Positions 1 through 6,529 of a stretch of 6,748 bases of DNA are shown here, piece by piece. This DNA comes from Methanosarcinales archaeon (GTDB taxonomy: Archaea; Halobacteriota; Methanosarcinia; Methanosarcinales; Methanogasteraceae), in assembly GCA_012961645.1 (NCBI GenBank), contig DTYY01000087.1, forward strand, positions 1-6,748, given 5' to 3'. The translations under genes were made by a program, and so were the position numbers. Position 1 is the first letter of the stretch. Each line of letters opens with the position of its first letter. Under the pieces are notes generated by a model, which made no database searches, had not been told where the DNA came from, and was given only the letters and a program-made list of their open reading frames with translations.

Positions 1-897
1 CTTGATATAAAAAATTTAAAATATTCATATTCTAAATCATGCCCTCTGAAGGTCTCTGGAATGTTCACGATATCAAAGTCGATAAATGACGATATCTACA
101 TCGATGAGATCGCCGCAGTCACGATATCGCTGGCAAACGACGGCAAACGTCCAATCAGCTCGATCAGGGTGAGGGATACCCTGCCGCCCGAATTTGAACT
201 GACCGAGAACTCGTCACTCTCCTGGGAACTGGATCTTGATTCTGGGGAGCGCAGGAGTTTCACATATTTTTTGAGACCGCTACAGCCGAATGAAGAGGGG
301 TGTACCATCTCGGCTGCGATCGCTGAGTGGACCGAAGGCGGTAATGACTATTCTGCACGATCCGATTCCCCGTGTATTGCTGTATATGGACCAAAGATCG
401 AGTTGTCGAAGACTGCGAGCCCAGAAACCACCGACGTGGGCGGAATTGTTACCGTTACTGTCGAGGTTGCGAACACAGGGAATGTGCTGGCAAGCATCGG
501 TGTAACTGATTCGCTTCCAGAAAATGCTGTGCTGTTGGGTGGTGTGCTCGGTGCTGATGCGGTTTTGCGCGCGGGCGAAAGCCATACATTCAGTTATACT
601 ATGCGGATGGATGCACCAGGGTCTGTCGAACTGCCGCCTGCTATTGCGCATTTTGTGGATGTGTATGATTACGATGGAACCACTGTTTCAGAGAGTGTAT
701 CGCTCACAACAGATACGGCAGCAATCCCTCGTGCTGCACAAACAATCGATACGTCAGACCGACCGATCGCTGCTGCGACTGCGGCAAGTAGCGCCACCAG
801 AACCGATGAAAGATCCGGTTTGGGGTCGGTCTGCGTGTTGGTTGGATTCCTTGCTGCTGTGTTTCTGATTATGCGGGTTAGGCGAAGACGTACGTGA
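1..897 (+). CDS. DUF11-repeat cell-surface protein with C-terminal membrane anchor (5' partial)
   Basis: Only the C-terminal 298 residues are in the window. The frame is open from base 1 with no stop. The ATG at 61 is probably internal, because the residues before it align with the linker ahead of the next repeat: YSYSKS-CPLKVSG-MFTISKS resembles YSARSDSPCIAVYG-PKIELSKT. Two Ig-like beta domains of DUF11 type are visible, at about residues 20-125 and 130-235. Each has an N-terminal SK(S/T) strand, a V/I-rich strand ending in AN(D/T)G, and a (R/T)D(T/S)LP motif. An Ala/Thr/Ser-rich linker follows, then one hydrophobic segment (about 273-293) and a basic RRRR tail, which fits anchoring with the repeats outside the cell. 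A signal peptide would lie upstream, out of view. The role is probably envelope or adhesion, but the repeats give no specific function. The gene converges on alaS. The domain call is fairly sure; the exact family is not. Confidence 0.75.
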   Translation, partial: LDIKNLKYSYSKSCPLKVSGMFTISKSINDDIYIDEIAAVTISLANDGKRPISSIRVRDTLPPEFELTENSSLSWELDLDSGERRSFTYFLRPLQPNEEGCTISAAIAEWTEGGNDYSARSDSPCIAVYGPKIELSKTASPETTDVGGIVTVTVEVANTGNVLASIGVTDSLPENAVLLGGVLGADAVLRAGESHTFSYTMRMDAPGSVELPPAIAHFVDVYDYDGTTVSESVSLTTDTAAIPRAAQTIDTSDRPIAAATAASSATRTDERSGLGSVCVLVGFLAAVFLIMRVRRRRT

Positions 898-911
898 GAT
901 TTTTTGTACGT
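888..911 (+). terminator. T-run with small inverted repeat after the surface-protein gene
   Basis: ACGTAC (888-893) is mirrored by GTACGT (906-911). The 12-nt loop holds a run of six T (900-905) directly after the TGA stop at 895-897. Archaeal transcription often ends at T-rich tracts, so the T-run is the more likely signal and the hairpin may be incidental. Confidence 0.35.
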
Positions 912-931
912 TTGGTCAGGATGGTTACCAC

Positions 932-950
932 AGACGCTGAACAGGCGTCT
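932..950. terminator. Inverted repeat between convergent genes
   Basis: A perfect 6-bp stem, AGACGC (932-937) with GCGTCT (945-950), encloses a 7-nt loop. It sits in the 74-nt gap between two convergent stop codons. A run of five T follows on the + strand at 964-968. It could act as a terminator or as insulation, but no T-run follows it in the direction of alaS, so its role for that gene is unsupported. Confidence 0.3.
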
Positions 951-971
951 CATAGAGCATCTATTTTTGAT

Positions 972-3734
972 TTAGATCGATTCAACCTCCTCCTCAAACG
1001 CGGCATCCATCTTGCTTACATCAGGACCGCCGCCCTGCGCCATCCCTGGCTTTCCGCCGCCGCTCCCGCCGAGTTTTTCGCATATCCTGCGCACGATCGC
1101 ACCGGCATCAAGTCCGCTTGCTTGCGCATCCCTGCCGACCGAGACCACAACCTTCCCGCCATCGCTGGTGCTGCCTATGAGCGAGACCATGTCAGGGATT
1201 TCACGCATCCTCCCTGCGATCTTGATCAGTTCCTGCATATCTGCATGCGAACTGATATATGACGCAATCCTGATGTTGCCGACTGATATGGCGCCCGCAA
1301 CCATGTTATCTGCGAGTGCAGAGGCGAGTTCCTCCTTCAATCGGGTGTTCTGCTTCGAAAGCTCCTTCCATTCGGTGAAGAATCGGTTTGCGGTACTGGC
1401 GAGTTTCTCAGGTGGCACCCTGAGGATTGAGCACGCCTGTTTCAGTATGCGATCCCGCTCCTGCGAGGCGAGCACAGCTGCACTTCCGGCGGCAAACTCG
1501 ATCCGCTCGACACCGTCCTGTATCCGCTCAGTGTGCAGCAGTTTGATCTGCCCGACCATGCCGGTGTAGGGCAGGTGCGTCCCTGCGCACGCCTCCACAT
1601 CACCGCCGACACGGATGACCCTGATATTCCTGCCCGGCGGAACGCCGCCCTGATACAGACCAAAGCCATACTCCTTCTCAGCATCTACCCGGTTGCTCCA
1701 TCCGCTATATACACGCAGATTCTTTGCAACCTCCTCGTTTGCGAGTTGCTCGATCTCAACAAATTCGTGGTCAGTGATGCGCTTAAAATGCGTCACATCC
1801 AGACGGGCTTTTGTTTCTGACTTCTGCGCTCCGGTCTGCCAGATATGATCCCCGAGAACAACCTTTGCGCAGTGATTCACGATGTGCGTGGCTGTATGGT
1901 GCTGAGCATGTGCAAATCTGCGTTTCGAGTCGATCCTGCCGGTGACAAGATCTCCCTTTCGAACCGGATGGACCACACCCTCGTTCGGTTCGGCGATCTT
2001 GTGGAGAACGACCCCTGACACCGACTGCACATCGATCACATGCAGAACAACGTCTGATGTTGATATCACGCCGTGATCGGCAGGCTGTCCGCCGCCTTCC
2101 GGATAGAACAGTGTCTGGTCAAGGATGATGCAGTTGTCGCACACGTCAAGCACCACCGCCTCAAACGAGGTATTCTCTGGTTCATCATAAAACAGGAGTT
2201 TTGTCGATGGAACGAGTTTTATTCTGTCATGCTGTGATATTTCCTCGTCCTCAGCCGGTGCAGCGGTATGAGTGCTTGCAACCATCGAATAAAAGTTGTC
2301 AGGGAGATTGATGGCAGTCTTTTCTGCATCCGCCACTTCCTTTGCGATCTCAGGCGGGATTCCGTGCGTATCATACCACTCGATCAATTGCGATGTTGGA
2401 ATCACTCCCCCAGATTTTATTTTTCTGACCGAACGCTCGATAAGCCGCCTGCCTTTTGAAATAACCTGTCTATATTTTGTCTCCTCGATATCAAGGATCT
2501 CTCTGATGGTTTGCAGCCTGTGAGCATACATGGGATCGTTGATTTGGTTTATCTGCATCTCAACCAGCTCTGACATTGAAATATCGAGTTCTGCCGCGTC
2601 CATCAGACGTAACATCCTTCTGATAACCAATCTTGCGAGGTAGCCTGCTTTAACGTTTGACGGGACGATTCCGTCGCCAAGCATGAAGGCAAGGCAGCGA
2701 GAGTGATCGGCGATGGCATAGATCTTTTCAACTGGCTCTATGATCGATTTAAGCCTTTCCACACCGATTCCGATCTCATTTGCCACCGAATTGCGCAGTT
2801 GATCGAGATCAGTGATCGTGCCCAGATCGAATCTGCCTGAGAGGCGTGCATTCTGTGCAAGTACCTCTGCATATTCAGGATCGTGCAGCGAGTGTTCGAT
2901 TCCTGCATACTCCATGATTTTGTTAACGATATCCGGAAATATGGCGTCATATATCGTTGGAGATCCTTTCGACGCCCATACGAATCGTTCAAGACCATAT
3001 CCGGTATCCACGATGGAATTATCCATCTTGATATACTGCTTTCCCTTGATCATGATATCGCCATCCCTGCTCTCGCGCATGTCCATAAATACAAGGGTTG
3101 CAAGTTCGAGACCGTCAACGATCACCTCAAGACACGGACCTGCATTGCCACCGCCAGCCCATGGCTCCTCTTTGTATGTAACATCGCTTAGCAGTCCGAG
3201 TTTGGTTAACAGACGGTCGCAGTACTCCACGGTCTCATCCTTCCAGTATACCTCATGATCCTGGTCATTAAAGGCATGATGTGCCATCATCTCAAAATTT
3301 GTGAGATGTCTGCCGCTTTTTCCAACAGAATCCAGGTCATCAAGCCGGATGCATGGCTGTGAGATGCATAGCGGGTTTGCCGGTGGAGGCACGATCCCTG
3401 ATGTGACAAATGGCTGAAAATCGGCGATCGAGGCGATGGTCAGATAAATATCGTCACGCCAGCGTGCTATCACCGGATACCTGCCGATCCGTGTGTGATC
3501 GTTCGCCTCGAAGAAAGTGAGGAACGCCTCACGCATCTCTGTAAGATCGTAGCTCTTTGAGAATGCCGGGTCTCCTATGAATGTATACTCATCACACGGC
3601 GCGTCGCCGCAGGTCTCCTGTTCCTCGTTCCTTGTCCAGAAATGCTCACCGCATTTCAGGCACTCTTTACGTATGAATCCGTTATCTTTGAAATATGTGA
3701 GTTGATATTCCTGATCAAACATGTGATTGTTCAT
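972..3734 (-). CDS. alaS: Alanyl-tRNA synthetase, archaeal type
   Basis: This cytoplasmic class II synthetase attaches alanine to tRNA-Ala and hydrolyses mischarged Ser- and Gly-tRNA-Ala. At 920 aa it is full length for the archaeal form. The archaeal N-terminal Cys segment is present (C25-x2-C28, C42-x4-C47). The catalytic core follows, including CISQPCIRLDDLD (123-135), AGGGNAGPCLEV (193-204) and motif 3 DTGYGLER (243-250). The editing domain carries HHTATH (612-617, HxxxH at 613-617) and CAGTH (C716, H720), the four expected zinc ligands. The C-Ala domain ends with a Gly-rich GGSGGGKPGMAQGGG motif (889-903). No key residue is missing. The start is uncertain: ATG at 3734 is used here, with AGGA close upstream. 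Met5 (ATG at 3722) begins MFDQEYQLTYF, which fits the usual archaeal N-terminus, and also fits a leaderless transcript from the TATA-like box. The gene is divergent from the nifB operon. Confidence 0.97.
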   Translation of the reverse strand: MNNHMFDQEYQLTYFKDNGFIRKECLKCGEHFWTRNEEQETCGDAPCDEYTFIGDPAFSKSYDLTEMREAFLTFFEANDHTRIGRYPVIARWRDDIYLTIASIADFQPFVTSGIVPPPANPLCISQPCIRLDDLDSVGKSGRHLTNFEMMAHHAFNDQDHEVYWKDETVEYCDRLLTKLGLLSDVTYKEEPWAGGGNAGPCLEVIVDGLELATLVFMDMRESRDGDIMIKGKQYIKMDNSIVDTGYGLERFVWASKGSPTIYDAIFPDIVNKIMEYAGIEHSLHDPEYAEVLAQNARLSGRFDLGTITDLDQLRNSVANEIGIGVERLKSIIEPVEKIYAIADHSRCLAFMLGDGIVPSNVKAGYLARLVIRRMLRLMDAAELDISMSELVEMQINQINDPMYAHRLQTIREILDIEETKYRQVISKGRRLIERSVRKIKSGGVIPTSQLIEWYDTHGIPPEIAKEVADAEKTAINLPDNFYSMVASTHTAAPAEDEEISQHDRIKLVPSTKLLFYDEPENTSFEAVVLDVCDNCIILDQTLFYPEGGGQPADHGVISTSDVVLHVIDVQSVSGVVLHKIAEPNEGVVHPVRKGDLVTGRIDSKRRFAHAQHHTATHIVNHCAKVVLGDHIWQTGAQKSETKARLDVTHFKRITDHEFVEIEQLANEEVAKNLRVYSGWSNRVDAEKEYGFGLYQGGVPPGRNIRVIRVGGDVEACAGTHLPYTGMVGQIKLLHTERIQDGVERIEFAAGSAAVLASQERDRILKQACSILRVPPEKLASTANRFFTEWKELSKQNTRLKEELASALADNMVAGAISVGNIRIASYISSHADMQELIKIAGRMREIPDMVSLIGSTSDGGKVVVSVGRDAQASGLDAGAIVRRICEKLGGSGGGKPGMAQGGGPDVSKMDAAFEEEVESI

Positions 3735-3747
3735 GAGTCCTGTTCTG

Positions 3748-3755
3748 ATTTAAAT
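3748..3755 (-). promoter_or_regulatory. TATA-like box, probably for alaS
   Basis: ATTTAAAT is a perfect palindrome in the 150-nt divergent region. Read on the - strand it is preceded by purine-rich GGAACAC, which resembles a BRE. Normal archaeal spacing would put transcription start near 3724-3727, just before Met5 of AlaRS and after the first ATG. Read on the + strand it could drive the nifB operon with a leader of about 110 nt, but the bases upstream are less BRE-like. I see no second clear TATA box in 3735-3884. Confidence 0.4.
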
Positions 3756-3870
3756 GTGTTCCGCGTGAAAGTTTTGGGGTGCGCGTCCTTGGGCATGGAG
3801 ATTGTTACCCACCTGAAAGCCCCACCGGAGCGATAACTTTACAAACATAACATCGAGATCACTTATGAAA

Positions 3871-3877
3871 AGGAGGT
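3871..3877 (+). promoter_or_regulatory. Consensus Shine-Dalgarno site that sets the TTG start of the Nfu gene
   Basis: AGGAGGT lies 7 nt before the TTG at 3885. No ATG or GTG lies in the same frame nearby upstream, and the next internal Met is residue 18, inside the conserved domain. The strong site therefore supports TTG as the true start. Confidence 0.8.
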
Positions 3878-3884
3878 AAGAAGA

Positions 3885-4115
3885 TTGGCTGACATAAAGG
3901 AAAAGGTCATACCTGTAATCGAGAAGATCCGACCGATGTTGCAGGCTGATGGCGGCGATATTGAACTGATCGATGTCAGTGACGATGGCACCGTCAAGGT
4001 GAAGCTCGTTGGCGCATGTGCCGGCTGCGCCATGTCGCAGTACACGCTGAAACTCGGTGTCGAGCGGTTGCTGAAGCACGAGGTTCCAGAAGTTACGCAG
4101 GTTGAGTCTATATGA
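3885..4115 (+). CDS. NifU C-terminal-domain (Nfu-type) Fe-S scaffold protein
   Basis: This 76-aa protein is a stand-alone Nfu/NifU C-terminal domain, a family that binds a [4Fe-4S] cluster between two subunits and passes it to target proteins. The domain fills the whole length. It has the N-terminal helix VIPVIEKIRPMLQADGGDIEL, then a beta segment, and the conserved GACAGC with its C45-x2-C48 pair. It ends with the helix YTLKLGVERLLK and the usual V-P-E-V...V-E-S tail. Translation begins at TTG (read as Met) behind a consensus Shine-Dalgarno site. It is the first gene of the operon, and its stop overlaps the nifB start as ATGA (4112-4115). Delivery of [4Fe-4S] clusters to NifB is inferred from this coupling and from the known need of NifB for several clusters. 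The family call is firm; the client is inference. Confidence 0.9.
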   Translation: MADIKEKVIPVIEKIRPMLQADGGDIELIDVSDDGTVKVKLVGACAGCAMSQYTLKLGVERLLKHEVPEVTQVESI

Positions 4116-5035
4116 CATCTGACGAGCGCGGAGAGTACGGCGAATACAGGGTGGCGAGGGTCCATGGCAGGGACGTTCCGTGGGACCCGTCTCAGCTCAG
4201 GCAGATCAGGGATCACCCGTGTTTCAGTGCAAGCGCCTGCCACGCATTCGGCAGGATGCATCTTGCGGTTGCTCCGAAGTGTAACATCCAGTGTAACTAC
4301 TGTATCAGGGAGTTTGACTGCGTAAACGAGAGCAGACCTGGCGTTACAAGCGAGGTCTTGTCGCCGGAAGAGGCGGTAAAGCGTGTGAAAGAGGTGATTT
4401 CCGATTTTCAGTATATCAAGGTGATCGGGATCGCAGGTCCTGGAGAGCCGCTATTCAACGAGGAGACATTCGAGACGTTACGGCTCTTAAAAGAGGAATT
4501 TCCACATCTTATCAAGTGTATCAGTACCAATGGGCTTCTGCTACCTGAGAATATAGATCTGCTGAAGGAGCTTGGAGTTTCGAACATCACTGTGACGATG
4601 AGTGCGGTTGATCCGGAGATCGGCAAGGAGATCTATTCGTTTATCAATTATCACGGAAAGAAGTACACAGGGAGGGAAGCTGCCGAGATTCTGCTCGAAA
4701 AACAGCTGGAAGGACTTGAGAGGTCGATTGAACTTGGTATGATCACGAAGGTGAACACCGTCCTGATACCCACAATCAATGACCACCACATCACCGATGT
4801 GGCAAGGAAGGTGAGGGAGACCGGGGTGTACATGCAGAACATCATGCCACTCATCCCGCAGTACAAATTCGCGGATATTGCGCCGCCAACATCATCAGAA
4901 AAGCGCGCCATACAGGATGAATGCAACAAAATCATCAAGCAGATGCGGCACTGTAGACAGTGTCGGGCTGACGCGATCGGGCGGCTTGGCGAGGACGTTC
5001 AAGAGAGATATTACCATAAATCGAAAGAAAAATGA
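4112..5035 (+). CDS. nifB: NifB, radical SAM NifB-co (FeMo-co precursor) synthase, short form
   Basis: NifB fuses two [4Fe-4S] clusters, inserts a carbide from S-adenosylmethionine and adds a sulfur, giving NifB-co for nitrogenase cofactor assembly. The 307-aa protein shows the family marks: HPCFSASACHAFGRMHL (35-51), the radical SAM motif C57-x3-C61-x2-C64 in APKCNIQCNYC, and FDCVNESRPGVTSE (68-81). GPGEPLFN (109-116), KCISTNG (135-141) and the C-terminal CRQCRADAIGRL (C281, C284) follow. By spacing against characterised archaeal NifB, C70 and C136 probably bind the K1 cluster and C281/C284 the K2 cluster; these assignments are inferred. The NifX-like domain of many bacterial NifB proteins is absent, as is common in archaea. 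ATG is coupled to the Nfu gene by ATGA, and AGGTTGA (4099-4105) may serve as ribosome site. No nitrogenase gene is in the window. Confidence 0.95.
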   Translation: MTSDERGEYGEYRVARVHGRDVPWDPSQLRQIRDHPCFSASACHAFGRMHLAVAPKCNIQCNYCIREFDCVNESRPGVTSEVLSPEEAVKRVKEVISDFQYIKVIGIAGPGEPLFNEETFETLRLLKEEFPHLIKCISTNGLLLPENIDLLKELGVSNITVTMSAVDPEIGKEIYSFINYHGKKYTGREAAEILLEKQLEGLERSIELGMITKVNTVLIPTINDHHITDVARKVRETGVYMQNIMPLIPQYKFADIAPPTSSEKRAIQDECNKIIKQMRHCRQCRADAIGRLGEDVQERYYHKSKEK

Positions 5036-6078
5036 AAAAGAAACTGTACGTACCGTATCCGGGGCACTTTGATGGCTTGAAGGAACTCATATCAGAGGCG
5101 GGAAAGGATATATATTCGGTATATATGGCAGGCTCGCCTGATTACATAGGCACTGGCAGGAGCAATCTTTCCGCCCCCCAGATCGAGGATATCAGGGAGC
5201 AGACCGAGTATGCCCATAAGCATGGCGTGAAGATGGAGATCGTGCTCAACAGTACATGTATGGGCGGGCGGCAGCTCACGCCCGAGGGTTTCAACCTCAA
5301 CCACTGGTATCTTGAAAAGCTCGATGAATGCGGCATCGATACCATCGTCGTGGCAGATCCTTATCTGGTCGAGACGATCGCAAGAGACTTTGACATGCGG
5401 GTGGTCGTGTCGGTATTATCGTTCGTGAGTTCACCGCAGAAAGCAGAGCTGTATGAGGAACTCGGAGCATCCTCCATCGTGCTCGACCCTGATGAGAACA
5501 GGCATTTCGAGGTTCTGCATGCGATTCGTGATGCAGTGGACTGTGAACTAAAACTGCTCGTCAATGAGGGCTGTTTGTACCAGGGTCCGTTTCGGTATGC
5601 GCACTTCAATTTCTTCTCGCATGCCTTTGGTCCACCCCCGCGTCCCAACGTGCTCGATGATTATTATCATCATAAATGTATATCGATGAGGATAAAAAAT
5701 CCTGAATTGATCATCACATCACCATGGATCAGACCCGAGGATATTAGGGAGTATGCTGAGATCACTGACGTCTTCAAGATCGGCGGGCGAACCCATTACA
5801 TCAACTGGGTTCTAAACTGCCTCAGAGCATATACAGAGGAGACTTATGATGGCAATCTGATGAATATACTCGACTGCCCAAAGGAACTGAGGGATCTATT
5901 TTATATATCGAACAGAGACCTTGATGGAGTCATCGATCACTGGAAGGAATGTCCGATGATATGTAATAACTGCGGCTTTTGTAAGGAACTGACAGATAAG
6001 TTTGTTTATATGTACACCGGAGGCGGCACAGAGAACGAAGCATTGACTCAGTGGAGCAAAATGGCGGTGTGTGCATGA
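5032..6078 (+). CDS. U32-family (peptidase U32/UbiU-UbiV-like) protein with C-terminal Fe-S motif
   Basis: This 348-aa protein matches the U32 family, a TIM-barrel-like group first called peptidases. Studied members UbiU/UbiV and TrhP bind Fe-S clusters and take part in hydroxylation of quinone rings or tRNA. Family marks are VLNSTCMGG (71-79), DTIVVADPYL (103-112), RVVVSVLSFVSS (123-134), LVNEGCLYQGPFRYAHFNFFSH (start 176), PWIRPEDIREY (231-241), FKIGGRTHYINW (248-259) and YDGNLMNIL (272-280). A ferredoxin-like cluster lies near the end: C307-x3-C311-x2-C314-x2-C317. C181 and C216 may bind a second cluster. Gly185 stands where many relatives have Cys (CLxxCP). ATG overlaps the nifB stop as ATGA (5032-5035), with no clear Shine-Dalgarno site, so translation is probably coupled. 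The substrate is unknown; a protease role is doubtful. Linkage suggests a job near NifB, which is inference. Confidence 0.85.
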   Translation: MKKKLYVPYPGHFDGLKELISEAGKDIYSVYMAGSPDYIGTGRSNLSAPQIEDIREQTEYAHKHGVKMEIVLNSTCMGGRQLTPEGFNLNHWYLEKLDECGIDTIVVADPYLVETIARDFDMRVVVSVLSFVSSPQKAELYEELGASSIVLDPDENRHFEVLHAIRDAVDCELKLLVNEGCLYQGPFRYAHFNFFSHAFGPPPRPNVLDDYYHHKCISMRIKNPELIITSPWIRPEDIREYAEITDVFKIGGRTHYINWVLNCLRAYTEETYDGNLMNILDCPKELRDLFYISNRDLDGVIDHWKECPMICNNCGFCKELTDKFVYMYTGGGTENEALTQWSKMAVCA

Positions 6079-6485
6079 ATGCAGAAAAACTCCTGCAGGC
6101 AAGGGCGGACCTTGAGAACAACCTGAGAGCACTGCTTGGAAGGGCAGTTCTGGTCATAGAACTGGATCTCTTCGCGCTGCCATGCGGGTGCAACGGCATC
6201 ACCGCGAACATGCGCGGACTCGAACTGGATGATGTAGAGGTATTCGAGGAGCAGATGCTGCCGTATTTCAAAAAAATGGCAGCAAGCCTTGATATTCCGC
6301 CAAGCTTCATATTCGCAAGGCTTGTGCCGGGAAGTTCGGTTGTTGCAGCGATTAACTGGCGTGTGCTCTGCGATCGGTGCTATCCCGAGTTTGCCCGAGC
6401 ACGCGGGAAGAAGCCGAGACCTGACATCTACATCATGCATATCGAGCGGCGGGAAGGACGGGGGAGCGAGAAGAGGAAAGGGTGA
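6075..6485 (+). CDS. Unrecognised 136-aa protein with CxC and CxxC motifs
   Basis: I do not recognise this family. ATG at 6075 is chosen over the in-frame GTG at 6051 because it overlaps the U32 stop as ATGA, like the other operon junctions, and has GGTG 5 nt before it. The N-terminus is a charged helix (about 1-22), followed by a hydrophobic strand and C37-G-C39 in ALPCGCNG. A second helix (about 53-70), a V-P-G-S-S-V-V segment and C99-x2-C102 in VLCDRCYPEF follow. The last 20 residues are highly charged (Arg/Lys/Glu/Gly) and probably disordered. No signal peptide or membrane segment is seen, so it is probably cytoplasmic. The four Cys in two close pairs could bind a metal ion or an Fe-S cluster. 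Its place as last gene after Nfu, NifB and U32 suggests an accessory role in cluster handling. Both ideas are inference. Confidence 0.8.
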   Translation: MNAEKLLQARADLENNLRALLGRAVLVIELDLFALPCGCNGITANMRGLELDDVEVFEEQMLPYFKKMAASLDIPPSFIFARLVPGSSVVAAINWRVLCDRCYPEFARARGKKPRPDIYIMHIERREGRGSEKRKG

Positions 6486-6529
6486 CGCTTAGAAAAATCG
6501 CAACAACAAATTTACCCAAAACAGCCTGA
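6482..6529 (+). other. Possible coupled 15-codon ORF, or remnant start of an Fe-S protein gene
   Basis: GTG at 6482 overlaps the preceding stop as GTGA, with GAGG (6473-6476) 5 nt upstream. It encodes MTLRKIATTNLPKTA and then TGA. LPKT is the opening of the PF04060-type [4Fe-4S] motif (LPKTNCGxCG), and the TGA falls where the first Cys codon would be. It could be the head of a decayed fifth cistron, or chance. No cysteines follow at the expected places. Confidence 0.25.

Noticed and set aside
1012..1569. 185-codon + strand ORF inside alaS
   Set aside because: It is antisense to the conserved editing and C-Ala regions of AlaRS and is low-complexity Ser/Pro-rich, as expected for a shadow frame.
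3865..3879. Tiny ORF ATG AAA AGG AGG TAA overlapping the Shine-Dalgarno site of the Nfu gene
   Set aside because: The AAAAGGAGGTAA tract is explained by the ribosome site itself, and four codons give no coding evidence.
3863..4261. 132-codon - strand ORF across the Nfu and nifB genes
   Set aside because: It is antisense to two clearly conserved proteins and shows no domain of its own.
5032..6078. Reading the U32 protein as a true protease
   Set aside because: The peptidase name is historical. Characterised members are Fe-S proteins in hydroxylation pathways, and the Cys content here fits that better.
6051..6485. GTG at 6051 as start of the 136-aa protein (144-aa version)
   Set aside because: It would overlap the U32 gene by 28 nt and has no better ribosome site. 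The ATG at 6075 gives the same ATGA junction as the other genes.
6527..6529. TGA as a selenocysteine codon
   Set aside because: No archaeal SECIS-like structure was recognised, and the expected partner cysteines are missing downstream.
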